64,000 nt of DNA from CAVSSX01 sp963730735 (GTDB lineage: Bacteria > Actinomycetota > Acidimicrobiia > Acidimicrobiales > RAAP-2). Positions 9,166 through 17,773 of this stretch are shown here, piece by piece (the first letter of the stretch is position 1; every line of letters starts with the position of its first letter). The translations under genes and the position numbers were made by a program. Below the pieces are notes generated by a model. It searched no databases. It was not told the origin of the DNA and saw only the letters and a list, made by a program, of their open reading frames with translations. The DNA is taken from assembly GCA_963730735.1 (NCBI GenBank), contig CAVSSX010000007.1:372001-436000 (forward strand), in the 5' to 3' direction.

Positions 9166-11148
9166 ATGGAACCCGTCGACACGCCGCGCACGTTCTCCGG
9201 CCGCTACGAGCTGACGCACCTCATCGCCCGGGGGGGCATGGCCCAGGTGTACCGGGCCCACGACCGTCTGCTCGACCGGCCGGTGGCCCTCAAGGTCCTG
9301 TTCCCCGAGCTCTCCATCGACCGGACCTTCGTCGAGCGGTTCCGGCGGGAGGCCCAGGCGGCGGCCAACCTCTCGCACCCCAACATCGTCCAGGTCTTCG
9401 ACTGGGGCGAGGACGGGGGCACGTACTTCATCGTCATGGAATTGGTCGACGGCCACCCGTTGTCGGCCCTCCTGCGGTCCTCGGGCACGCTGCCACCGCA
9501 CCGGGCGGCCGACATCGGCGCCCACGTCGCCGCCGCCCTCTCCTACGCCCACCGCCACGGGGTCGTCCACCGCGACGTGAAGCCCGGCAACGTCCTCATC
9601 ACCGACGACGGCCAGGTCAAGGTGACCGACTTCGGGATCGCCCGGGCGGTCAACACCGAGGAGAGCCTGACCCAGACCGGCGCCGTGATGGGTACGGCCG
9701 CCTACTTCTCGCCGGAGCAGGCCGAGGGGATCGGCGTCGACGGCCGCAGCGACATCTACTCGCTCGGCGTCGTGCTCTTCGAGATGGTGACCGGTCGGGC
9801 GCCGTTCCTCGGCGACTCGCCGGTGGCCGTGGCCTCCAAGCACGTACGCGACCTGCCGCCGCTGCCGAGGGAGCTCAATCCCCTCGTCCCGGCGGCCCTC
9901 GAGTCCGTGATCATGAAGGCGATGGCCAAGTCGCCGGACCAGCGCTACCAGACGGCGGACGACCTGCGGGCCGATCTGTTGCGCTTCGCCGACGGCCGGC
10001 CGGTGATCGCCGACGATCCGGTGGCCACCTCGATGATGGCGGCGACGGCCGGGACGACCCAGGCCGTGGCCATGCCCAATCCCACTGCCGCCGTGCCGGC
10101 GGTGGGGCGCACCGGTCCGGGCGGGGCGGGCGAGGGCGAGAGCGGCGACAACCGCACCAAACGACTGTTGCTCATCCTCGGGGCGCTGGTGGTGGTCCTC
10201 CTGGTCGTGGCCTTCTTCCTCCTCCGATCGCTCGGCTACCTGGGGGGCTCCAACGGCCTGACCGTCCCCGACCTGGTCGGCAAGACCAGCGCCCAGGCGA
10301 CGGCGGCCCTCCAGGCCGATGGGCTGACCGTCGGGGGCACGTCGACCAGGACCAGCTCCCAGGCGGCCAACACCGTGTTGGCCACCGACCCGACCGCCGG
10401 CACCAGCATCAAGAAGGGGGCGGCGGTGAAACTCGTCCTCAGCTCGGGGCCGACGGTCGCCGCCGTGCCCAACATCGTCGGGCAGAGCCTGAACGACGCC
10501 CTCACCGCGCTGCAGTCGGCCGGCTTCAACAACTACACCCGGGTGCTCCAGAACAGCACCGAACCCGGGGGCACGGTGCTCAAGGTGGACCCCGGTGTCG
10601 GGACCAAGGTGAGCACCACCACGAGGCTCAAGCTGACGGTGTCCAACCAGAACTCGGTGACCGTCCCCAGTGTCGCCGGGCTCTCCACCGCCGCCGCCGG
10701 GGCGGCGCTCTCCAAGGCCAACCTGACGGTCGGCTCGACGAGCAACCAGTGTTCGAACAGCCAGGCCGCCGGATTGGTGATCGCCACGTCGCCGGCGGCC
10801 GGGGCCACGGCCACCCCCAACGAGACGGTCAACCTGGTGGTGTCCACGGGGACCTGCAGCCTGGTGCTGCAGGACACGACCGGTCAGTCCCAGGCGGCGG
10901 CCACGTCGGCGCTGCAGGGCCAGAGCACCTCACAGATCACGATCACCGTGTCGGCGGCGACCACCAACAACTGCCCGGCCGGCTCCAACGGCAACGTGGT
11001 CAGTCAGAACCCGGGCGGCGGGACCCAGGTGACGTCGTCGACGACGGTCACCCTGACCATCTGCGCCAACACCACGACCACCACCGCCCCGACCACCACC
11101 ACCGCACCGACGACCACCACCGTCCCGGCCACCACGACGACGCCGTAG
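9166..11148 (+). CDS. pknB: PknB, Ser/Thr protein kinase with four PASTA domains
   Basis: 660 residues. The kinase domain (about 1-270) has the glycine loop, VALKVL lysine, HRDVKPGNVL catalytic loop and DFGIAR. After a juxtamembrane linker, one membrane helix (about 330-352, LLLILGALVVVLLVVAFFLL) leads to four PASTA repeats (each beginning like TVPDLVGK, AVPNIVGQ, TVPSVAGL, VLQDTTGQ) and a poly-Thr tail. PASTA domains sense muropeptides or lipid II; the kinase phosphorylates FHA proteins and cell-wall and division factors. Gene order pstP-pbpA-pknB matches the mycobacterial cluster. No defect is visible. Confidence 0.95.
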   Translation: MEPVDTPRTFSGRYELTHLIARGGMAQVYRAHDRLLDRPVALKVLFPELSIDRTFVERFRREAQAAANLSHPNIVQVFDWGEDGGTYFIVMELVDGHPLSALLRSSGTLPPHRAADIGAHVAAALSYAHRHGVVHRDVKPGNVLITDDGQVKVTDFGIARAVNTEESLTQTGAVMGTAAYFSPEQAEGIGVDGRSDIYSLGVVLFEMVTGRAPFLGDSPVAVASKHVRDLPPLPRELNPLVPAALESVIMKAMAKSPDQRYQTADDLRADLLRFADGRPVIADDPVATSMMAATAGTTQAVAMPNPTAAVPAVGRTGPGGAGEGESGDNRTKRLLLILGALVVVLLVVAFFLLRSLGYLGGSNGLTVPDLVGKTSAQATAALQADGLTVGGTSTRTSSQAANTVLATDPTAGTSIKKGAAVKLVLSSGPTVAAVPNIVGQSLNDALTALQSAGFNNYTRVLQNSTEPGGTVLKVDPGVGTKVSTTTRLKLTVSNQNSVTVPSVAGLSTAAAGAALSKANLTVGSTSNQCSNSQAAGLVIATSPAAGATATPNETVNLVVSTGTCSLVLQDTTGQSQAAATSALQGQSTSQITITVSAATTNNCPAGSNGNVVSQNPGGGTQVTSSTTVTLTICANTTTTTAPTTTTAPTTTTVPATTTTP

Positions 11149-11150
11149 CG

Positions 11151-11168
11151 CACCCGCTCGGGCGGGTG
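11151..11168. terminator. Bidirectional hairpin between pknB and trpG
   Basis: A 7-bp stem (CACCCGC / GCGGGTG) with loop TCGG lies exactly between the convergent stops at 11148 and 11170. Confidence 0.6.
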
Positions 11169-11169
11169 G

Positions 11170-11757
11170 TCAGCCGACGACGGTCAGGGCGCCGAGGAAG
11201 TTGTCGAGCAGGCTCGGGCCCGAGGGGGTCAGGATCGACTCGGGGTGGAACTGGACCCCCTCCACGCCGAGGCTGCGGTGGCGGAGGCCCATGATCACGC
11301 CGTCGGCCGTGGTGGCCGAGACCTCGAGTTCGTCGGGCACGGCGTCGGGGGCGACCACCAGCGAGTGATAGCGGGTGGCCACGAACGGGTTGGGCAGTCC
11401 GGCGAACACGCCCCGTCCGTCGTGGTGGATCTCGGAGGTCTTGCCGTGCATGAGGCTCGGGGCCTGGACGACCGAGCCGCCATAGACCTGCCCGATGCAC
11501 TGGTGACCCAAGCAGACGCCGAGGATGGGGATCTCCCCGGCCAGGTCGGCGACCACCTGCTGGCTGACCCCGGCGCCCTCGGGACGACCCGGGCCGGGGG
11601 AGATGAGCACGGCGTCGGGTGCCGCCGCCCGGATGCCGTCGGTGTCGATGGCGTCGTTGCGGAAGACCACCGGGTCGGCCCCGAGCTCACCCAGCTCCTG
11701 GACGAGGTTGTAGACGAAGGAGTCGTAGTTGTCGATGACGAGCACCCGGGCGGCCAC
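11170..11757 (-). CDS. trpG: TrpG/PabA, glutamine amidotransferase subunit of anthranilate/ADC synthase
   Basis: 195 residues from GTG 11757 (VAARVLVIDNYDSFVYNLVQ). Class I glutamine amidotransferase with the nucleophile cysteine in GVCLGHQ and the His-Glu pair in GVQFHPES. It supplies ammonia to TrpE or PabB for anthranilate or aminodeoxychorismate; sequence alone does not decide between the two. A longer open frame reaches 11928 but overlaps crgA head to head, and the GTG is preceded by a TACCAT element. Adjacent to pknB as in mycobacteria. Confidence 0.9.
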   Translation of the reverse strand: MAARVLVIDNYDSFVYNLVQELGELGADPVVFRNDAIDTDGIRAAAPDAVLISPGPGRPEGAGVSQQVVADLAGEIPILGVCLGHQCIGQVYGGSVVQAPSLMHGKTSEIHHDGRGVFAGLPNPFVATRYHSLVVAPDAVPDELEVSATTADGVIMGLRHRSLGVEGVQFHPESILTPSGPSLLDNFLGALTVVG

Positions 11758-11763
11758 CGGGCG

Positions 11764-11769
11764 ATGGTA
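11764..11769 (-). promoter_or_regulatory. -10 element of trpG (TACCAT)
   Basis: On the minus strand TACCAT ends six bases before the trpG GTG at 11757. Confidence 0.5.
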
Positions 11770-11819
11770 CCAACTGGCTCCGGCCGGCCGGCCGCTGGGA
11801 ACGGCTACCGGTGCGCCGG

Positions 11820-11825
11820 TAGAGT
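11820..11825 (+). promoter_or_regulatory. -10 element of crgA (TAGAGT)
   Basis: TAGAGT ends eight bases before the crgA GTG at 11834; together with the trpG element it forms a compact divergent promoter. Confidence 0.5.
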
Positions 11826-11833
11826 CCATCCCC

Positions 11834-12166
11834 GTGGGCACCAAGGCCAGCACCGGACCGGGACGCTCGGGGCGCAAGGGCCGGTCGGCCTCGGGGCGGA
11901 CCACGGCCAAGGGGAGCCCCGGCGCCAAGATCGGCCGGTACTCGACGGCCGAGGAGAGCGGTCGCTACACGGCGCCCATCCCGACCAGCGTCAAGCGGAG
12001 CCCCCGTTGGTTCGGCATCGCCACCCTGGTCGCCCTGATCTTGGGCGTCCTGATCATCCTGCTCAACTACCTGACGGTGCTGCCCGGCGCGGTGTCGGTC
12101 TGGTACCTGGTGGCCGGGCTGGTGGTCATCTTCATCGGCTTCCTGATGGCCACCCGCTACCGCTGA
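11834..12166 (+). CDS. crgA: CrgA, cell division protein
   Basis: 110 residues. A basic cytosolic N-terminus (about 50 residues) leads into KRSPRWFGIATLVALILGVLIILLNYL, a short outside loop with Val-Trp-Tyr, and a second helix ending MATRYR. This is the CrgA pattern: two membrane helices and a conserved SPRW before the first. CrgA bridges FtsZ, FtsI and other septal proteins in actinobacteria. The GTG start is chosen from the upstream -10 and the family length. Neighbour of trpG and pknB as in mycobacteria and streptomycetes. Confidence 0.9.
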   Translation: MGTKASTGPGRSGRKGRSASGRTTAKGSPGAKIGRYSTAEESGRYTAPIPTSVKRSPRWFGIATLVALILGVLIILLNYLTVLPGAVSVWYLVAGLVVIFIGFLMATRYR

Positions 12167-12196
12167 GGTCGAGGGCCCGACACCTCGAGCCCGGGC

Positions 12197-13375
12197 TCAG
12201 CCCAGGCGCTCGATGATGGTGGCGTTGGCCATGCCGCCGCCCTCGCACATGGTCAGCAGGCCGTAGCGGCCGCCGGTGCGCTCGAGCTCGTTCAGCAGCG
12301 TGGCCGTCAGCTTTCCGCCGGAGGCGCCCAGCGGGTGACCGAGGGCGATGGCCCCGCCGTTCACGTTGACCTTGGCCAGGTCGGTGTGCAGCTCCTTCTC
12401 CCAGGCCAGCACGACCGAGGCGAAGGCCTCGTTGATCTCGATGAGGTCGATGTCGTCGAGGGTCATCTTGGCCCGCTCCAGGATCTTCTGGGTCGCCGGG
12501 ATCGGGCCGGTGAGCATGGTGATGGGGTCCACGCCGGCCAGGGCGAAGGCGTGGAACCGGGCCCGGGGCCGGAGCCCGAGGGCGTTGGCCCGCTCCTCGC
12601 TCATGACCAGGACGGCCGATGCCCCGTCGGTGATCTGGGAGGAGTTGCCGGCGGTGATCTTGCCGTCGGGCTTGAACGCCGGCTTCAGGGTGGCCAGGGT
12701 CTCGACCGAGGTCGTCGGCCGGATGCCCTCGTCGGAGGTCAACAGCTCGTCGGTCGGCTGGCCCTCGTCGTCGCGCACGTGGACCGGGATGATCTCGTTC
12801 TCGAAGCGCCCCTCGGCGGTCGCCTGGGCGGCCAGGTGCTGGCTGCGGGTGGCGAAGGTGTCGAGGTCCTCACGCGAGAGCCCCCAACGGTCGGCGATCA
12901 TCTCGGCCCCGATGCCCTGGCTGGTGAGACCGCCCGCCGCCTCGTAGCGGGCCCGCATCTCGGGCCCGAACGGGAAGCCCAGCTCCCGTACGACCGAGGA
13001 GCCCATCGGCACCCGGGTCATGGACTCGATCCCGGCGGCGACCACGATGTCGTAGGCCCCGGCGATGACCCCCTGGGCGGCGAAGTGCAGCGCCTGCTGG
13101 GACGAACCGCACTGTCGGTCGATGCTGGTGGCCGGGACCGACTCGGGCCAGCCGGCCGAGAGCACGGCGTTGCGGCCGATGTTGAGGGACTGCTCGCCCA
13201 CCTGCATCACGCAGCCCATGATCACGTCGTCGACCGAGGCCGGATCGAGGTCGTTGCGGGCGGCCAGGGCCTTGAGGGTCTCGGCGGCCAGCTCGGCGGC
13301 GTGCCAGTTGCGCAGCTTGCCGTTGCGCTTCCCACCGGCGGTCCGGACGGCGTCGACGATGACGGCGGTGGTCAT
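12197..13375 (-). CDS. Acetyl-CoA C-acyltransferase (thiolase)
   Basis: 392 residues from ATG 13375, preceded by GAAGGGAG. Thiolase signatures are complete: the acylated cysteine in DRQCGSSQQALH, NEAFA, the His loop NGGAIALGHPLGASG, and the second cysteine in CEGGGMANA. The enzyme either condenses two acetyl-CoA or cleaves 3-ketoacyl-CoA; the family cannot be split further by eye. It stands convergent to crgA and divergent from a thioesterase gene, suggesting fatty-acyl or ketone-body metabolism. Confidence 0.92.
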   Translation of the reverse strand: MTTAVIVDAVRTAGGKRNGKLRNWHAAELAAETLKALAARNDLDPASVDDVIMGCVMQVGEQSLNIGRNAVLSAGWPESVPATSIDRQCGSSQQALHFAAQGVIAGAYDIVVAAGIESMTRVPMGSSVVRELGFPFGPEMRARYEAAGGLTSQGIGAEMIADRWGLSREDLDTFATRSQHLAAQATAEGRFENEIIPVHVRDDEGQPTDELLTSDEGIRPTTSVETLATLKPAFKPDGKITAGNSSQITDGASAVLVMSEERANALGLRPRARFHAFALAGVDPITMLTGPIPATQKILERAKMTLDDIDLIEINEAFASVVLAWEKELHTDLAKVNVNGGAIALGHPLGASGGKLTATLLNELERTGGRYGLLTMCEGGGMANATIIERLG

Positions 13376-13477
13376 GGTGCACTCCCTTCGTCCGGGCGGC
13401 GATCCCCCCGTGAACTCTCGCCTCATGTTACCCACCGGTCATTCCTCTCGGCCCGGCCACCGGACCCTGGTCGGCGG

Positions 13478-13483
13478 TAGCGT
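13478..13483 (+). promoter_or_regulatory. -10 element of the thioesterase gene (TAGCGT)
   Basis: TAGCGT ends eight bases before GTG 13492. Confidence 0.45.
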
Positions 13484-13491
13484 GACGGCCG

Positions 13492-13947
13492 GTGGACGCC
13501 CCGACGAAGGACATGGGCCGATGGCTGGGCGACGGGGGCATGCCGCTCATCGCCGCCGTCGGCGGGGCGTTCACCGCCTACGGCGTCGATGGTGAGGACC
13601 TCGGCTGGGTCGAGGGGACGTTCCATCCCGAGGCGCTGGCCTGCAACCCGCACGGGGTGGTTCAGGCCGGGGTGCACGCCCTGCTGCTCGATGCCGCCAT
13701 GAACTTCGCCATCAACGCCGCCTTGCGGGGGCGGGACCGGACCCGGGCGACGCTCGAGCTCAAGACCGAGACCATGCGGCCGGCGGTGGTGGGCACGGCC
13801 TACCGACTGCGGGGCGACGTGGTGCGCATGGCCCGCCAGGTGGCCTACGCCGAGGCCCAGGTCCGCTCGCTCGATGACGAGCTGGTCAGCCGGGCCACCG
13901 GGACGTTCCTCTTGGAGCGACCGCCGGCCGAGGGAGAGCGCCGGTAG
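13492..13947 (+). CDS. PaaI-type hotdog-fold thioesterase
   Basis: 151 residues starting at a GTG. The central sequence NPHGVVQAGVHALLLDAAM fits the PaaI/4HBT hotdog signature (a HGG-like turn followed by a helix with the catalytic Asp), and the rest is beta-rich as expected (TLELKTETMRPAV, RLRGDVVRMARQVAYAEAQV). It should hydrolyse acyl-CoA thioesters. Its position next to the thiolase gene fits acyl-CoA turnover. Family assignment is firm, substrate unknown. Confidence 0.8.
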   Translation: MDAPTKDMGRWLGDGGMPLIAAVGGAFTAYGVDGEDLGWVEGTFHPEALACNPHGVVQAGVHALLLDAAMNFAINAALRGRDRTRATLELKTETMRPAVVGTAYRLRGDVVRMARQVAYAEAQVRSLDDELVSRATGTFLLERPPAEGERR

Positions 13948-13957
13948 CGACAGGCGG

Positions 13958-14917
13958 TCAGGCGGCGACCGCCGGGGAACCGAAGTCGTAGTGGACGCCG
14001 GTCAGCTCCTCGGAGACGTCCCACAGCCGGACGGCATCCTCGGCCCGACGGGATCGACGGTTGCCGGTCACCAGCGTGGGGGCACCGAAGAGCTCGAGCG
14101 GGCCACGAGGTCCCACGAACTGGCCGCCGACCAGTCCGGGGGCGGTGGCGGCGTAGAGGGTGGGGCGGGCGCCGGAGGCGGCCGACTGGCCGAGGAACCG
14201 CCCGGCGGCCCGACCGACCTTGGCCCGGACCCCGGTGGCCAACAGGACCGGCCCGTTGGCGGTCAGATTGGTGCGGGACCATCCCGGGTGGGCGGCGAGG
14301 GCCACGACCCGGTCGCCGGCCGACTCGAGACGGCGGGCCAGCTCGGAGGTGAAGAGCAGGTTGGCCAGCTTCGAGGCGCCGTAGGCGTCCCACCGGTTGT
14401 ACGAGCGCTCGTGGTCGAGGTCGTCGAAGTCGATCCCGGCCAGGCGGTGGAGGTTCGAGCTGACGGTCACCACCCGGGCGCCGGGCGTGGTGAGCAGGGA
14501 GTCGAGCAGCAACCCGGTCAGGGCGAAATGCCCCAGATGGTTGGTGCCGAACTGGAGCTCGAAGCCGTCGGCCGTGAGCAGGTAGGGCGGCGCCATGATG
14601 CCGGCGTTGTTGATGAGGACGTCGAGCCGGTCGTGGCGGGACCGGAACGTCTCGGCCGCCGCCCGGACCGACCGCAGGTCGGACAAGTCGAGGGCCAGCA
14701 ACTCGAGGGAGAGGGCGTCCTCGGCCTCACGGGCCAGCCGGTCGGCGGCCGCCCGGGCCTTCACCTGGTCCCGGCAGGCCAGCACCACGTGGGCCCCGTG
14801 GGCGGCCAGCGCCCGGGCCGTCTCGAGGCCGATCCCCGAGTTGGCCCCGGTGACCACCGCGGTCCGGCCGACGAGCGACCCGATGCGCGACTCGTCCCAG
14901 CCGGGATCGCCGACCAC
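13958..14917 (-). CDS. Short-chain dehydrogenase/reductase
   Basis: 319 residues from GTG 14917. Rossmann motif TGANSGIG near residue 24, NNAG, and catalytic YGASK; the long form with FGTNHLGHF resembles the retinol dehydrogenase/protochlorophyllide reductase-like SDRs often annotated simply as oxidoreductases. NADP use is suggested by ACRD after strand 2. It begins 4 bases after the stop of the pirin gene on the same strand, so the two are probably cotranscribed. Substrate unknown. Confidence 0.88.
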   Translation of the reverse strand: MVGDPGWDESRIGSLVGRTAVVTGANSGIGLETARALAAHGAHVVLACRDQVKARAAADRLAREAEDALSLELLALDLSDLRSVRAAAETFRSRHDRLDVLINNAGIMAPPYLLTADGFELQFGTNHLGHFALTGLLLDSLLTTPGARVVTVSSNLHRLAGIDFDDLDHERSYNRWDAYGASKLANLLFTSELARRLESAGDRVVALAAHPGWSRTNLTANGPVLLATGVRAKVGRAAGRFLGQSAASGARPTLYAATAPGLVGGQFVGPRGPLELFGAPTLVTGNRRSRRAEDAVRLWDVSEELTGVHYDFGSPAVAA

Positions 14918-14921
14918 GTCG

Positions 14922-15884
14922 TCAGTCGCCGATGTGGTCGGCCGGGATCGTCCCGAGCTTGCCGGCGTGGAAGTCCTCGAACGCCTGGGCCAACTCGTCC
15001 CGGGTGTTCATGACGAAGGGCCCGTAGTGGGCCACCGGCTCCCGGATGGGTCGCCCGCCCAAGATGAGCAGGTCGAGGTTGGGCGAGTGGCTGTCCTGCT
15101 GGGCGTCGGCCGTGGCGACGAGCGCGTCGCCCGGGCCGTGGGTCGCCAGTTGGCCCCGCGCCACCGGTCGCCCGTCGGCTCCGACCGTGCCTCGGCCGGC
15201 CAGCACGTAGACCAGGGCGTTGAAGTCGGCCGGCCACGGCAGGGCCAGTCGGGCCCCGGGGCTCAGGGTGGCGTGCACCAGCGAGATCGGCGTGTGGGTC
15301 AGGCCCGGGCCCTCGTGGCCGGCCACCGAGCCGGCGATCACCCGGACCAGGGCGCCGCCGTCGGGCGACGAGAGCAGCACCGCCGCGTCGGGCTGGATGT
15401 CCTGGTAGCGGGGCGGCACCCACTTGTCGGCGGCCGGGAGGTTGACCCAGAGCTGGATCCCGTGGAAGAGGCCGCCGGAGGCGATCAGGCTTTCCGGGGG
15501 TCGCTCGATGTGCAGGATGCCGGCGCCGGCCGTCATCCATTGGGTGGCGCCGTTGGCGATCAGGCCGCCCCCGCCGATCGAGTCTTGGTGCTGGAACGTC
15601 CCGTCGATCATGTAGGTGACCGTCTCGAAGCCCCGGTGCGGATGCCAGGGCGTCCCCTTGGGCTCACCGGGCCCGTAGTCCACCTCGCCCATCTGGTCCA
15701 TGTGGACGAACGGGTCGAGGTCGGCCAGTGACACGCCGGCGAACGCCCGACGGACGGGGAACCCCTCGCCTTCGAGGCCCGAGGGGGCCGTGGTCACGCC
15801 GCTCACCGGGCGGACGGTCGCCGAGGCCGCGTCGGCGTCGACCTTCGGCAGGGTCAGGGGGTTCTCGACGGTCACCGCAGGCAT
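14922..15884 (-). CDS. Pirin family protein
   Basis: 320 residues from ATG 15884 (preceded by GAGGTGG; a longer frame opens at 15959). N-terminal cupin with the metal ligands of pirins (HPHRGFETVTYMIDG, then HQDSIGGGG and ILHIERPPE) and a second cupin (LVHATLSPGARLALPWP) with C-terminal GPFVMNT. Bacterial pirins include quercetinase-like dioxygenases and redox-linked modulators of pyruvate dehydrogenase; the role here is not determined. Upstream gene of a two-gene unit with the SDR. Confidence 0.88.
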   Translation of the reverse strand: MPAVTVENPLTLPKVDADAASATVRPVSGVTTAPSGLEGEGFPVRRAFAGVSLADLDPFVHMDQMGEVDYGPGEPKGTPWHPHRGFETVTYMIDGTFQHQDSIGGGGLIANGATQWMTAGAGILHIERPPESLIASGGLFHGIQLWVNLPAADKWVPPRYQDIQPDAAVLLSSPDGGALVRVIAGSVAGHEGPGLTHTPISLVHATLSPGARLALPWPADFNALVYVLAGRGTVGADGRPVARGQLATHGPGDALVATADAQQDSHSPNLDLLILGGRPIREPVAHYGPFVMNTRDELAQAFEDFHAGKLGTIPADHIGD

Positions 15885-16044
15885 CGCACCACCTCTTTCT
15901 CCGTCGCCCCGGAGGATCGGAACGTACGGCGCTTCCAACGTCGCCGGTGCGGCCGACATTCCGCCGGGTCACGCCGCGACGACCCTGTCGAGTGTAGGAG
16001 CTGGCTGGTGGCCCGGGGTCGGGGAGCGGAGCGGGCGAGGGCGA

Positions 16045-16905
16045 TCAGGCGGGGTGGCGGCGCAGGAAGTCGAGGGCGACGTGGGCCACCTCGGGCCAGC
16101 CGCTGTCGATGACCAGGGAGTGGCCCCGCCCGGCCAGTTCCTGGACTTCGGTCACGCCCGCGTTGCGGCGCTGCCGCTTGTAGGCCGCGTTGGCCAGCGC
16201 CCACGGGACGGTGTGGTCCCGCTCCCCGGAGAGGATCTTCATCGGGCCGCGATGGGCGGCGGTGCAGTCGACCCGCAGCTCGGTCTTCGGGTTGAGATTG
16301 GCCGTCGCCGCCTGGAAGAGCGGTACCGCCGAACCGGGCACGGCCAGGGTCTCGTAGAGGCGAACGGCTTCGGGGACGTCGAGGGCGTTGGTGAAGGCGT
16401 AGCGGAACTGCGCCTCGGTGAGCATCACCGAGGCATGGAGGTTGCTCGGCCGCCCGATGACCGGCCAGGCCGCCTTGAGGGCCGAACGGGGCAGCGGCAG
16501 GACGCCGCGGAACGGCGCCGGGTCGATGGCCACCGAGGCGGTGGCCAGCCCCCGCCCGGCGAGCATCTGGGTCAGGAGGCCACCGAAGGAGTGACCGACG
16601 ATGGCCGGCTTCCGCTCGAGGCGTTCGGCGGCCAGGGTGAAGTGGTTGGCGATGCCGCCGACGCTCTTGCCGGCGAAGCGCCCGGGGTCGGCCCGGCCCT
16701 CGGCGACCGTGTCGGGGTCGTCCGGCCAACCCGGGGCGAGGGTGGTGTAGCCCTCGGACTCGAACAACTCGCGCCAGGGGTCCCAGCTGCTGGCCAGCAG
16801 CCAGAGGCCGTGGATGAAGAGCACCGGTTGGCGTCCCGAGGCGTTGGCCCGGTCGATCTCCACGAGCTCACTGTCGGTGAGGGGCGGAACCGGCGGTGGT
16901 GGCAT
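16045..16905 (-). CDS. Alpha/beta hydrolase
   Basis: 286 residues with Shine-Dalgarno GAAGGAG before the ATG. The oxyanion loop FIHGLW, nucleophile elbow GHSFGG (Ser near 115), acid in SGERDHTVPW and His in GRGHSL are all present, so an active hydrolase is expected. It lacks a signal peptide and is therefore cytosolic. Substrate cannot be inferred. It stands alone between the pirin unit and the hemerythrin gene. Confidence 0.87.
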   Translation of the reverse strand: MPPPPVPPLTDSELVEIDRANASGRQPVLFIHGLWLLASSWDPWRELFESEGYTTLAPGWPDDPDTVAEGRADPGRFAGKSVGGIANHFTLAAERLERKPAIVGHSFGGLLTQMLAGRGLATASVAIDPAPFRGVLPLPRSALKAAWPVIGRPSNLHASVMLTEAQFRYAFTNALDVPEAVRLYETLAVPGSAVPLFQAATANLNPKTELRVDCTAAHRGPMKILSGERDHTVPWALANAAYKRQRRNAGVTEVQELAGRGHSLVIDSGWPEVAHVALDFLRRHPA

Positions 16906-17064
16906 GGGGGCTCCTTCGCGCTGCCAGCCCCCAGGGCAGTCCGTCGCGCGGCGTCGAGGCGGGCTGGCCTGGAAGGTAGCACCCGATGGACATCGGCCAC
17001 CCGTTGCCGACGGCGGGCCACAGCGGACCCCTGCGACGGCGTCGGCCGCCCGGGTCCGCCGGAG

Positions 17065-17622
17065 TCACTGGCTCAGGCGGCCCACCAGTCGGTCCTTCAT
17101 GGCCACGACCTTCTCGGCCGCGTTCACCACCAAGTCGTGCGTATCGGCCGGTGGGCTGGACGGCGCCCGAGGGTGCGGCGACGTGGGGGCGACCAGTTTG
17201 GCCGCCGCCAGCTGCTCGCCCAGTTCGTTGAGCTGGTCCGTCTTCATGGCCTTGCGGACGGCGGGGAACACGTCCTTCTCCTCTTCCTCCACGTGGTGGC
17301 GGACCAGCTCGGTCAGGACCGCCACTTTGGCGGCATAGTTCTCCGCCGAGGGTTCGAGGTTGTCGAGCTCGGACAGCGTCCACTTCACGATGTGGTGCTC
17401 CTCGATCGCCTCGAGGACGTGGTTGGACAGGTTGGGCGCCGCCTTGCGGATGGCGGGATAGAAGACCTGTTCCTCGATCACCGCATGGACGGACAGTTCC
17501 TCGATCATCGACGCCGCCAGCTTCTCCCGGGTTTTGAAGGCCCGGTTGCCGGTCCCCTCGAACTTGGAGAAGAGGGCCTCGACCCTGCGGTGGTCGTCCT
17601 TCAACAGCGTGAGTGCGTCCAT
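17065..17622 (-). CDS. Hemerythrin HHE-domain protein
   Basis: 185 residues. The four-helix HHE fold is visible through its iron ligands: DDHRRVEALF, HAVIEEQVFYP, EEHHIVKWTL and HHVEEEEKDVFP. The last 50 residues are a Pro/Ser linker plus a helix. Such proteins bind a non-haem di-iron centre and are linked to oxygen, nitric oxide or peroxide handling in actinobacteria. Monocistronic in appearance. Confidence 0.9.
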   Translation of the reverse strand: MDALTLLKDDHRRVEALFSKFEGTGNRAFKTREKLAASMIEELSVHAVIEEQVFYPAIRKAAPNLSNHVLEAIEEHHIVKWTLSELDNLEPSAENYAAKVAVLTELVRHHVEEEEKDVFPAVRKAMKTDQLNELGEQLAAAKLVAPTSPHPRAPSSPPADTHDLVVNAAEKVVAMKDRLVGRLSQ

Positions 17623-17773
17623 ACATCTGGACTACCCGGGCCCGGAGGGCGGAAAACGTTTCGCGAGCTCGCCAGCGGGAACGTTGGTCAGTTTGAGCGC
17701 AGCTCGAGCTCCTCCACCTCCATGCCAGGCGAAAGAAGCGGCCCGACCCCGACGACGTGAGATCGTGTCGGTC

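Noticed and set aside
15700..17760. Plus-strand open frame of 686 residues
   Set aside because: Antisense to the pirin, hydrolase and hemerythrin genes, with no domain; long antisense frames are expected at this GC content.
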